64,000 bases of DNA, taken from contig QAOA01006682.1 of the NCBI GenBank assembly GCA_003255065.1, positions 626,169 through 690,168 of the forward strand, written 5' to 3'. This DNA is from Cercis canadensis. Taxonomy: Eukaryota > Streptophyta > Magnoliopsida > Fabales > Fabaceae. Made by a program: the position numbers and the translations under genes. Of the stretch, positions 46,600 to 57,868 are shown piece by piece. Position 1 is the stretch's first letter. Each line of letters starts with the position of its first letter. A model generated the notes under the pieces. The model did not search any database. It was not told where the DNA came from and saw nothing but the letters and a program-made list of their open reading frames with translations.

Positions 46600-48727
46600 A
46601 GAAGAAAGTAGCAGGGAGCCAATACTAGACCAGTTCTACCAGAACAAGTTTTATCAAAACCAGTTTTACCAGAACTAGTTCAGGAAGAAGCTCCACAACA
46701 AAATGCAAGAGATTCACTTCCAAGAGAAACCGGAACCTCTTAAAAATCACCAGTTGAAAAGGTTATTCGTGATTTACATGGAGGAATAACAACTAGAGCT
46801 TCTCTAAGGGACAAACATGTTAATCTAGCCTTTCTCTGTTTTGCTGAGCCTTCAAACATAAATGAAGCATTAAAAGATGAGGCTTGGATCATGGCTATGC
46901 AAGAAGAGCTAAATTAGTTTGTTAGAAATAAAGTTTGGGATCTAGTTCCTCATCCGAAGAACCATTACGTTTTTGGTACTAGATGAGTGTTTAGGAATAA
47001 ACTAGATGAGGATGGCAAGATAGTGAGAAACAAAGCTCGACTGGTTGCTCAAGGCTTCAATCAATAAGAAGGTATTGATTTTGAGGAGACTTTCGCTCCT
47101 ATAGCTAGATTAGAAGTCATAAGAATGTTTCTTGCATTTGCATGTTTCAAGAATTTTAGAATCTTTCAAATGGATGTGAAAAGTACATTTTTGAATGGCT
47201 TTATTAATGAAGAAGTTTATGTCAAGCAACATGGTTTTGAAAATTTAGATTTTCCCAATCATGTGTATAAGCTGTCTAAGGCTCTCTATGGTCTTAAACA
47301 AGCTTCAAGAGCTTGATATGATAGACTTAGTGAACTTCTTATGGGAAATAATTTTTCAATAGGAANATGAGGATGGCAAGATAGTGAGAAACAAAGCTCG
47401 ACTGGTTGCTCAAGGCTTCAATCAATAAGAAGGTATTAATTTTGAGGAGACTTTCGCTCCTATAGCTAGATTAGAAGTCATAAGAATGTTTCTTGCATTT
47501 GCATGTTTCAAGAATTTTAGAATTTTTCAAATGGATGTGAAAAGTACATTTTTGAATGGCTTTATTAATGAAGAAGTTTATGTCAAGCAACATGGTTTTG
47601 AAAATTTAGATTTTCCCAATCATGTGTATAAGCTGTCTAAGGCTCTCTATGGTCTTAAACAAGCTTCAAGAGCTTGATATGATAGACTTAGTGAACTTCT
47701 TATGGGAAATAATTTTTCAATAGGAAAAGTAGATACCACTTTGTTCACAAAAAGTGTTTCTCATCATATTATCATTGTTCAGATTTATGTTTATGATATA
47801 ATTTTTTGTTATACTAATGCTGTGATGTGTAAAGAGTTTGAGAAGCTCATGAAAAGTGAATTTGAAATGAGCATGATGGATGAGCTCAATTTCTTTCTTG
47901 GTCTTCAAGTAAAGTAGACTGATAATGGTATCTTCATCAATCAATCCAAGTATACTTGAGAGCTGCTCCAAAGGTTTGGTATGAATAATACAAAAGGTAT
48001 ATCAACTCCTATGAGCACTGCCACCAAACTTACTTTGGATGAAAAAGGTAAACTAGTTTGTGAGAAAAGGTATAGAGGAATGATTGGTTCTCTATTATAT
48101 TTGACAGCAAGCAGACCTGATATTCTATTCTTTGTATGTGCTTGTGCAAGATTTCAAGTTTGTCCTAAAGAATCACATTTGACTGCAGTTAAAAGAATCT
48201 TTAGATATTTGCTTAACATTTTTAATGTTGGTCTCTGGTTTAGCAAAACTAGTTCCTTTGAACTAGTTTCATATACTGACTCTGACTACGCTGGATGTTC
48301 AATTGATCGCAAAAGCACTAGTGGAGGATGTCAATTTCTTGGAGGAGCCCTGGTCTCTTGGCAATCCAAAAAGCAAAATGTTGTAGCTCAATCAATTGTT
48401 GAGGCAGAATACATGGATGCTGAACTTTGTTGTTCACAAGTGTTGTGGATGAAACAACAATTGATTGATTATGGTATATTTCTTAACAAAATTCCTCTGT
48501 TGTGTGATAATACAAGTGCTATTAATATTGCTAGAAATCTAGTTCAGCACTCTAAGACCAAGCATATAGATATAAAACATTATTTTCTTAGATATCATGT
48601 CATGAAAGGAGATATTGAACTTTCTTTTGTTAGTATTGAAGATCAAATTGCTTATATCTTCACTAAAGTTCTAGCTGAAGAAATATTTTCTTTTAGACAT
48701 GAACTAGGAATGCTTCATTGGTCTTAA
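46600..48727 (+). pseudogene. SIRE-like reverse transcriptase and RNase H region
   Basis: Reverse transcriptase is recognised by [56 protein letters not shown] and the IVQIYVYDIIF box. RNase H follows with SYTDSDYAGCSIDRKSTSGG, VSWQSKKQNVVAQSIVEAEY, LCDNTSAINIARN and TKHIDIKHYFLR. These are standard plant Copia pol motifs. Part of the region is present twice around an N (47006-47727), which is probably an assembly effect. Broken. Confidence 0.9.
47006..47727. repeat. duplicated contig ends around an N
   Basis: 47006-47365 and 47367-47726 are direct copies (360 bp, about two differences) separated by one N at 47366. This is the same signature as at 21601 and 54228. Confidence 0.9.
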
Positions 48728-49359
48728 TTGCATTTAATCATCTTTGCATATTTTTTCTTTTTGTATATTTGCATATCATTTCCTTTTTCTTTATCTTATT
48801 GACATTTTAAAGCTGGTTAATGATCATCTCTTCTTGGTATGCTTCTGGAATCTTGGCATAGAAATCTGAAGTTTTCAAAAAAAAATTCTCTGCCCATTCC
48901 CTCTCTTGATCCTATTTTATTAAGTCTGCCAAAATTTTTTTTGGGAACTTTACTTTACTGGATCTTTTATTATAAAAGGTTTCAAACATTTCTTTCAAGC
49001 TAGTAGTATTGGGTTTCCTTTGAAAAGGTTTTTCAACTTTGTTTGGTGGGCTGGTTACCCGATTTTGTTCTGGGCTTGACTTCAATTTCGGCCTGCGTTT
49101 TTCAGCCTTTGGCCAAAATGCACACTTCATTAAACCACCTTTTGAGTTTCCTATCAAAATGCCCCATTTTGATATCTGTCTTCCCTGCGTTCTTCTTCTT
49201 CTCCTCTCCCTCTTTCAAAATTTTCCCTAAAATTTCTCATTTTCTGTTCTGTAACCTCCTCCTAAATTCTCCACTCTCCTCCACATTCTCTTTTCCTGCC
49301 CAAGTGGTGTCATTCTCTATGTTTAACTGCAACTTCATGCAGCAATACTTCAATATTTA

Positions 49360-51187
49360 AGGAAATGGAAAGAAGAAGAGCTAGCCAAAGATTGATGGCT
49401 AAGTCTAAAGGTAAGGCAAGATCTCACAGTTCGTGTGAAGATCCGATTTCCATCCCAGACTCTTCATCCTCTTCTGAAGAAACATCATAAATGACCTCTC
49501 TCATCCAACGCTCAAGGAACCGTGTTACTGAAAAAGCAAAGGACAAAGGTAAACTGCCAACCCCTTCTTCTCTGCATAAATTCAAGGGTTTTCCTCCTAC
49601 CCCAATTATTGAACCAATCATTGAAAAATTGGTTCCATTATTGCCACTTGAAGCACCTCCTTCCTCACACCCTCCTTCTCCATCGCCTTTTCTACCTTTA
49701 TCTCTCATTCCTCAATCTCCTTTACCCTTTCCTGAAAAGTCTTCTTCTACTAACCCCTCTTCCTCCTCCTCTGATTTTGATCACTTAGAAAGCTTGAAAC
49801 CTAGCTCCCCTGCTCATGCCTCAAAATCTGAGTATCACTCATTTTTTGCTTATGAACCAAGAACTGAGACTAAGTCTCCCTCTGTCTCAGTACCTGAATT
49901 TGATCCAGAATCAGAACCTAATGTTGACAATGTGTCAGTTCTTAGACCTGAACCACAGTCCAAGCCAACCTCTCCTCCTGTTCCTTCTGGTTCTGCCAAG
50001 AGATTTAAAATGAAAGCCCACAAAACTGCATTCACTCCCAGAGTCAAGACTTCATCAAAAGGGAAATATGTCTCTCTCTTTGAGAATGTTGCAGCTAAAG
50101 AGCAATTCAATTCTCTATATGCTAGTAGATCAATCGCCCCTGGATGTCTAATTTCCTGGGAATCTAGCTCTTCCTCATCAAAGGTCATTCAAATAATTTT
50201 TGCCAACATGGGTGGTTTGCAATGCTAAAATTGAATGCCCCTGTCTACTCAAAGATAATTCGATTGTTTTATGCCCATCTGCAGTCTCTCCAAGGATCTT
50301 AATCTGGATTAATTTATCTGAAAACATATGTTGCTGGAGTAGAAATAATGTTGACTGAAAGAGTCCTAGCTGGTCTGTTAAAACTCCCTCTTAAGGGAGA
50401 TACTCGTTTTGTGCAGAAGGTGTGACCCTTTGACCTAATCTCATATGATGATGCAATGACATTTGTTTGTGACTTTCCAAAAATGAGAGGCCAAGGAAGA
50501 CCTCCTACAATACATTGCATTGATTCTCTAACTAGAACCTTAGCTAGGATTGTCACCACACATTTGTTGCCTCGAGCTGGTAGTCACACTAATTTTTCTA
50601 CTCTTGACCTTTATTTGTTATATCATTTGAAGCATCAATTGTCATTAAATCTACCTAGGCTAATATTGAGCACAATGGCTTCTTCTGTCAAGGCAACTAG
50701 GACCAAAACTAGTTTGCCTTATAGTATGCTAATTGTTAAGATATGCCAATTTTTCAAAGTATACCTGTCTCAGTTCACTGTAGAGCCCTTTCCTCTTAAA
50801 CTAGTTCTCAAACGAGTTCTAACTGCATCAAAACTAGTTGAAGATCCCTCTGACAGTTCAAAGTCTGCTCAACCCAAAAGGCCTGCTCCTACACCTTCAA
50901 GCTCATCCAAACTAGCTAAGAAAGCAAGAGCTCAAGCCAAATCAGTTCCCCCTTCCCAGCAAGTGGATCATGTTGAATGGATAATTTCTGTCAAACCAGA
51001 GGAACTAGCAAATTAGATTAGAAGGTGGCTCAACTACTTTTAGACCTTATCCTTTGAATGTTCTGCTCGTTTAGCTGTGGTTGAGAAAGAGTTGGCACTC
51101 ACAAAGGCAAAATTGACAGCTTTGATATCCTCTCAGCCTTCTACTTCCTAGAATTTATTTCCTATGTCCAGCTTTTAGTTGAATATG
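49360..51187 (+). pseudogene. env-like third ORF region of the SIRE-like element
   Basis: After RNase H and a ~0.6-kb spacer comes a frame rich in S and P (49491-50225) with a basic start (RSRNRVTEKAKDKGK), a long proline/serine low-complexity middle and a conserved-looking end (KGKYVSLFENVAAKEQFNSL). It is followed by a further frame (50456-51013) with DSLTRTLARIVTTHLLP and a KRPAPTPSSSSKLAKKARAQ tail. Position and character match the env-like/plant transposon protein ORF found after pol in SIRE elements. I see no obvious signal peptide or transmembrane helix. Broken, and split by a solo LTR. Confidence 0.7.
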
Positions 51188-52622
51188 TGATGAGTTGCCG
51201 AGGCTAATCAAATTAGTGAATTTATATCCGGTTCACCAAATCTACTTGCAACATAAGGTAATACCGAGTATAACCATTGGACCACTCTAATTAGGGAATC
51301 AAATTAGGGAGTTTAATTAACATGGGGGGTTTGATTTGCAAAAGTAATCAAAAGAAAGTAATTGACAGAAAGTAAATGACAGAAAGTAATCGATAAAAAG
51401 TAATCAATAGATAGAAATTGACAGAAAGTAATCCGAATTTTAACAAAGTAATCAATCCAAGGAATCAACTAATTCTGATTGTAATCCATCCTTAATTACA
51501 AAAGATTCATTCAGTAATTAATCTAATTCTTGGCCTTAGAACACATCAAGAAGCCTCTAAGTGATCTAATAGTCTTTACTGGATAAGCATCTAGAATTCG
51601 GTTAATTAGGGTTCAATGAATTAAGCATCTACTAATCCAAATTAACTTAAAGTCTAGAATCCAACCAAGGTTAAACAATCCGTCCAAAAACTTAGAAACA
51701 TTGTTTAATCTTTACAATCCTCTTTTAACATATGAAATTAAGCAACCCAAATCAGAATTAAGCAAATGAAGGAAAGAAGTTGATTAATCACTAAATAAAT
51801 GATAATTAAAGTAGAATCTCATAATTAATAATCAGAATATCCAAAACCTGGATTGATCTAAATGATTAGCCCTCCATGAACAAGAGGCATGAATCCATTA
51901 CAGAAAAAATGAAGAAAATAGCTAGAGACAAAAGAGGCAAGGAAAAATTGTCTAAAATGGACTCCCTTTCACGTCTGTCTCCTTAACTTACTTATAACCC
52001 TTTAAAATAATTGCACACCCATATTAACCCTAGGCTAGAATTAATCTCTTGGGCCTTAGCTTTAATTGGGCCTCAGTTTGAGCTTAATTGGGCCTAGGAT
52101 GAGAAAGTTAGGCCTAATTTACTCTTAACAACTCTCTAGACTCATTAGTTGACTTCGAGAGGCAATAATACCATCAAAATGCCATATTTTGGAGAAGCAG
52201 TCTTCACAAGAGTTGAATCTTTATTTCTCAAATTTCTAATGGTACTAGTTTCATGTCCAAACGACACCCACAACCCAACTTATGGCCCAATCTCTTCACC
52301 TGAGTCAAGATCCAGCGACAACTTCTCTGTTCTGATATGACCTATTGGACATCGGAATTAGCTTTGGAGCTCTAAATCAAAGTTGTAGAGAATTCTCTCA
52401 GATTTCCTAAAAGGTAAGATTCAAGATTATCAGATGTCTACAACTCAAGTTATGCCTGAAATACAAAGACAATGGAAAGTTCCCAATAATGCTAAAAAAT
52501 ACAATTAAGCCTAATTAGAACCCAACTAATGAAATGTGGCCCAAGCCCAATCAAATCAGCCCAAAAGAGGTTTAAGAGACTAAAAATGGAGGTTAATTAT
52601 TGTATAAAAAGTGTGTTTATCA
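51188..52622 (-). mobile_element. Athila-type solo LTR in the Copia element
   Basis: It runs from TGATGAGTTGCCGAGG to AAAAGTGTGTTTATCA (1435 bp) with perfect target copies ATATG (51183-51187 and 52623-52627). The right two thirds match the Athila LTRs at 7065/16830 (GGGCCTTAGCTTTAATTGGGC, CATCAAAATGCCA-ATTTTGG). The left third is strongly diverged, so it belongs to another subfamily. Confidence 0.9.
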
Positions 52623-53006
52623 ATATGTAGAACTTTTGATAATTACCTAGCTTTGGATGTTCATTCTCTTGATGCATCTCATGCATCATACATTGGTCCT
52701 AGCATTTTTGATTACTTTTGTTATTATCTTTATGGATTTTCACCTTTTCTGCAATATCTTATCTGCTGTTTGTTTCTCTGATTCCTCTCCCTTGTCTTTT
52801 TTATCATGACAAAGGGGGAGAAAACCTGAGATAGTCTGATTGAACAGTTATCCTTATTTTACTTGTTATGTTTATCTCAGTTGTTGGAAAACTCCCAATA
52901 CAATGAAACTTCTTTTTGAAAAACTACTTTTAGAACCAGTTTTAGAACTAGTTTTGAAATATGCTCATACTCATGGAGAGATTTTCCTTAATCATTTGTC
53001 ATCATC

Positions 53007-53020
53007 AAAAAGGGGGAGAT
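53007..53020 (+). promoter_or_regulatory. polypurine tract of the SIRE-like element
   Basis: AAAAAGGGGGAGAT lies directly against the 3' LTR start (TGTTAGCTCC). Confidence 0.92.
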
Positions 53021-54054
53021 TGTTAGCTCCATAATTCTGTAATCCTGTTTTGATGATAACGAATGATTTTATCTTTTCTAATCTATGTTTTGGTTTTAAG
53101 TGTTCTTCTTAGAAGAGGTTAGCAAGGAAAGTTGAGAACTAGTTCTTCATGTTGTAAGAACTAGTTCTTAAACTAGTTTACTCTTTTGGATGATTTTAGG
53201 AGTGTGAAGTCTTTGAATTGCATAAGCGCACTGTGCATGTTAGAATATCATCTCAACTTGTGAAATAACCGTTTCTTTATTGAGAGTTGGTGGAGATCCA
53301 CCTTTCAAGGGAAGTTAGTAAAAAACATATTATTTATCACTACAAGACAAAGGAAATGGTTAGTGAGCTTTGATTAAATCTTGGCATGACACATGTCCTC
53401 ATATCAAAGGATGAGAATGCTCTTCACGTGCTGGTGGTTCTTCTTCAAGAACAACCCTTCAAGAGATAAGAAGAAGAAATAGGAAAGCAGAGAGCAAAGG
53501 TTAGGGTGCTATTGCAGCTCTACCCCTTTAATTTTTCAGTACTTAGTTTTTCTTCTTCCTTATGTTCTAATTTTTGTAAAATCTTCTCTAGAGAGAGAGT
53601 GTGTGTGTGTGTTAATGGAGCTTAACTCTTTTATGAGTGTTCTGTACTCAGGATTTCAATAGGAAATCTGTGAGTGACTTCTAGTTGTGATACTAGAAGG
53701 AAAAAGTTCTTGGTGAGCTTTAGAGAGAGAAACCATGGATGTAAAAGTTTGGAGAAGCTTGGACAAATTAAACTCGATCTAGTGGAACCCAAAGCATTGA
53801 GAGAAGTGGATGTAGGTCTTAGTCCTGATCCACTATAAATTCGTGGCTAAGATCTTCTTGACTCTTCTATTTCATTGTTACTTTCATATGCTTACTGAAT
53901 GCTATCTAGTATGTTCTATAACTAGTTCTTAAGTTTCAAAACTAGTTCTCGTATTGTTTAGATCTTGGAACAAATTATGTTTTAGATCTTTTTAAATTAT
54001 TTTTTCTAAAAAACTCCTATTCACCCCCTCTAGGAGTATTTCCTATAACTTTCA
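53021..54054 (+). repeat. SIRE-like 3' LTR
   Basis: 1034 bp, partner of 41646-42728. About 30 differences in the first ~265 bp compared by eye. Confidence 0.9.
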
Positions 54055-54526
54055 ATTGGTATTAGAGCTTGGTTTTCATCTTATCTTTGCTGGTCTAACT
54101 AACCAAGAGCTAAAGATCTGGATTATTCTGTTGTAGGTACCATGAACAACTAGAATGAACCACATTCTTTTCACAAACTCCCATTCTTCAATGGAGAAAA
54201 TTATCCTTACTGGAAACTTCACATGGANAAGTTTCAAAACTAGTTCTCGTATTGTTTAGATCTTGGAACAAATTATGTTTTAGATCTTTTTAAATTAATT
54301 TTTCTAAAAAACTCCTATTCACCCCCCTCTAGGAGTATTTCCTATAACTTTCAATTGGTATTAGAGCTTGGTTTTCATCTTATCTTTGCTGGTCTAACTA
54401 ACCAAGAGCTAAAGATCTGGATTATTCTGTTGTAGGTACCATGAACAACTAGAATGAACCACATTCTTTTCACAAACTCCCATTCTTCAATGGAGAAAAT
54501 TATCCTTACTGGAAACTTCACATGGA
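53931..54526. repeat. duplicated contig ends around an N
   Basis: 53931-54227 and 54229-54526 are direct copies (~297 bp; two differences, one of them a C-run length) separated by a single N at 54228. They cover the LTR end, the primer site and the start of the internal region. Confidence 0.9.
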
Positions 54527-54566
54527 AATGTATCTTGAGTCAATTGATTATGAAGTCTATCAAATA

Positions 54567-57500
54567 GACAGCTCTGGCGATACTCAATGTTTCATTTATT
54601 TTTGGAGCTACAAAACTCGACATTTAACATCGTTTATCTCAATAGAACCATAGGATTCATGTCTTCAATGCGCAAAATTTCCAAATTTTTTAAATATCCC
54701 TCTGCTCCCTGTTCGCATTTCAAGTTAGCAATTTTTTTTTGTGCTATCAAGTTGCCGAACAGTTCTTGCAACACTTAATGGTTCATTTATTTTCAGGGCT
54801 ACAGAGCTCGGCATTTAGCATCATTTGTCTCAATAGAACCATAGCATGCATGACTTCGATGTGTAAAATTTCCATATTTTTTGCATATCCCCTGCTACCA
54901 GTTCGCTTTTTAAGTTAGCTATTTTTTTTTTGTGCTTTCAAGTTGCCAGATAGCTCTTGCAGCACTCAACATTTCATTAATTTTTGGAGCTACAGAGCTC
55001 AGAATTTAGCATCATTTTTCTCAAAAGAACCATAGGATGCATTTCTTCAATGTGTGAAATTTTCATATTTTTTGCATATTCCCCTGCTTCCAGTTCAAAT
55101 TTCAAATTAGTGTTTTTTTTTTTTTTTTTTTTTTTTTTTNTTTTTTTTTTTTTTTTTGTACTTTCAAGTTGCTAGAAAGCTCTTGCAGCAACAAATGTTT
55201 CATTTATTTTTGGGGCTACAGAGCTCGGCATTTAGCATCATATGTCTCAATATAACCATTGAATGCATGACTTCGATTTGTGAAATTTCAAGACTTTTTG
55301 CATATCCCACTACTCCAAGTTCGCATTTCAAGTTTGCTGTTTTTTTTTTTTTTTTATGTTGACAAGTTGCTAGACAGCTCTTGCAACTCTCAATATTTCA
55401 TTTATTTTTGGAGCTACAGAGCTCGGCATTTAACATTGTTTGTCTCAAGAAAACCATAAGATGCATGTCTTCAATGTATGAAATTTCCAAATTTTTTGCC
55501 TATCCCCTGCTCCCAATTCCCATTTCAAGTTAGCTGTTTTTTTTGTGTTGTCAAGTTGCCAGACCGCTCTGGTAGCACTCAATGTTTCATTTATTTTCGG
55601 AGCTTCAAAGCTAGGCATTTCTCATCATTTGTCTCAATAGAATCGTTTAATGCATGTCTTCAATGTTTGAAATTTCCAGATTTTTTACATATCACCCTGC
55701 TCTAAGTTCACGTATAAAGTTAGTTGTTTTTCTCTGTGCTGTCAAGTTGCCATACAGCTCTTACAACACTCAATGTTTCATTTATTTTCAGAGCTACAGA
55801 GCACGACATTTAACATTGTTTGTCTCAATAGAACCATAGGAGGCATGTCTTCGATGTGTGAAATTTCCAGATTTTTTGAATATACCCCTGCTCCCTGTTT
55901 GCATTTTCAGTGCTATCAAGTTGCCAGACAGCTTTGACAACATTCAATGTTTCATTTATTTTTGGAGCTACAGAACTCGACATTTAACATTGTTTGTCTG
56001 AATAGAACCATAGGATTGATGTCTTCGATGTGCAAAATATCTACATTTTTTGCATATCCCCCTACTCTAAGTTCCCCTTTCATTTAGCTATCTTTTTTTT
56101 TTTTTTCCTGTGTTGTTCAGTTGCCAGACAGCTTTAGCAGCACTCAATGTTTCATTCATTTTTGGAGCTAGAGAGTTCAGAATTTAGAATCATTTTTCTC
56201 AAAAGAACCATAGGATGCATGCCTTCGATGTGTGAAATTTCCAGATTTTTGCATGTCTCCTGCTTCTAGTTCGAATTTCAAGTTAGCTATTTCTTTCTGT
56301 GCAGTCTAGTTGCCAGACAGCTATTGTAGCACTCAATGTTTCATTTATTTTCAGGGCAACAGAGCTCGACATTTAGCATGATTTTGTCTCAATAGAACCT
56401 TTTAATGCATGTCTTCAATGTGTGAGATTTGCAAATTTTTTGCATATCCCCCTACTCCAAGTTCGCATTTCAAGTTACCTATTTTTTTTTTTTTGTGTGG
56501 TCAAGTTACCAGACAACTCTTACAGCAATTAATGTTTCATTTATTTTTGAAGCTATAGAGTTCGGCAATTAACATCATTTGTCTGAATAGAAGCAAGGAT
56601 TCATGTCTTCGATGTGTAAAATATCTAGATTTTTTGCATATCACCCTGCTCTAAGTTCACATATAAAGTTAGTTGTTTTTCTCTGTGCTGTCAAGTTGCC
56701 ATACAGCTCTTACAACACTCAATGTTTCATTTATTTTCAGAGCTACAGAGCACGACATTTAACATTGTTTGTCTCAATAGAACCATAGGAGGCATGTCTT
56801 CGATGTGTGAAATTTCCAGATTTTTTGAATATACCCCTGCTCCCTGTTCGCATTTTCAGTGCTATCAAGTTGCCAGACAGCTTTGACAACATTCAATGTT
56901 TCATTTATTTTTGGAGCTACAGAACTCGACATTTAACATTGTTTGTCTGAATAGAACCATAGGATTGATGTCTTCGATGTGCAAAATATCTACATTTTTT
57001 GCATATCCCCCTACTCTAAGTTCCCCTTTCATTTAGCTATCTTTTTTTTTTTTTTTTTTTCTGTGTTGTTCAGTTGCCAGACAGCTTTAGCAGCACTCAA
57101 TGTTTCATTCATTTTCGGAGCTAGAGAGTTCAGAATTTAGAATCATTTTTCTCAAAAGAACCATAGGATGCATGCCTTCGATGTGTGAAATTTCCAGATT
57201 TTTGCATGTCTCCTGCTTCTAGTTCGAATTTCAAGTTAGCTATTTCTTTCTGTGCAGTCTAGTTGCCAGACAGCTATTGTAGCACTCAATGTTTCATTTA
57301 TTTTCAGGGCAACAGAGCTCGACATTTAGCATGATTTTGTCTCAATAGAACCTTTTAATGCATGTCTTCAATGTGTGAGATTTGCAAATTTTTTGCATAT
57401 CCCCCTACTCCAAGTTCGCATTTCAAGTTACCTATTTTTTTTTTTTTGTGTGGTCAAGTTACCAGACAACTCTTACAGCAATTAATGTTTCATTTATTTT

Positions 57501-57868
57501 TGAAGCTATAGAGTTCGGCAATTAACATCATTTGCCTAAATAGAAGCAAGGATTCATGTCTTCGATGTGTAAAATATCTAGATTTTTTGCATATCTCCCT
57601 GCTCTAAGTTCTTATTTCATTTAGCTAGTTTTTTTTGGTCTGTCAAATTGCCAGACAGCTCTAGCTATACTTAATGTCTCATTCATTTTCGGAGCTATAG
57701 AGCTTAGAATTTAACATCGTTTTTCTCAAAAGAACCATAGGATGCATGTCTTCTATGTGTAAAATTTCCAGATTTTTTTGCATATTCCCCTACTTCTAGT
57801 TTAAATTTCAAGTTAGCTATTTTTTTCTATGCTGTGAAGTTGCCAGACAGCTCTTGTAGCACTCAATG
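54567..57868 (+). repeat. ~190-bp satellite, block 4, plus orientation
   Basis: About 17 monomers of the same family as blocks 1-3, starting in the GACAGCTCTGGC landmark directly after Copia sequence. The N at 55140 lies in the monomer's T run. It contains a recent ~950-bp higher-order duplication. Confidence 0.95.
55690..57595 (+). repeat. ~950-bp higher-order duplication (five monomers)
   Basis: 55690-56640 and 56641-57595 are nearly identical over five monomers, including private features such as GCATGTCTTCGATGTGTG after AGGAG, the CCTGTTTGCATTTTCAGTGC junction and TAGAAGCAAGGATTC. Neighbouring monomers differ far more. The duplication is therefore young. Confidence 0.9.

Larger units (their letters stand above)
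41646..54566 (+). mobile_element. SIRE-like Ty1/Copia element with nested insertions
   Basis: The 5' LTR (41646-42728) and 3' LTR (53021-54054) both start TGTTAGCTC. A tRNA-iMet-type primer site follows the first, and AAAAAGGGGGAGAT precedes the second. Recognised parts are gag with a zinc knuckle, reverse transcriptase, RNase H and, after pol, an env-like third frame, the layout of the SIRE/Maximus lineage. Two solo LTRs of other elements lie inside (42841-44942 and 51188-52622). After the 3' LTR, ~0.5 kb of primer site and internal sequence recurs up to about 54566 and then abuts satellite. Broken, well over ten breaks. LTRs differ by about 10 % in the part I compared, so it is the older host of the nested insertions. 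Confidence 0.9.
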
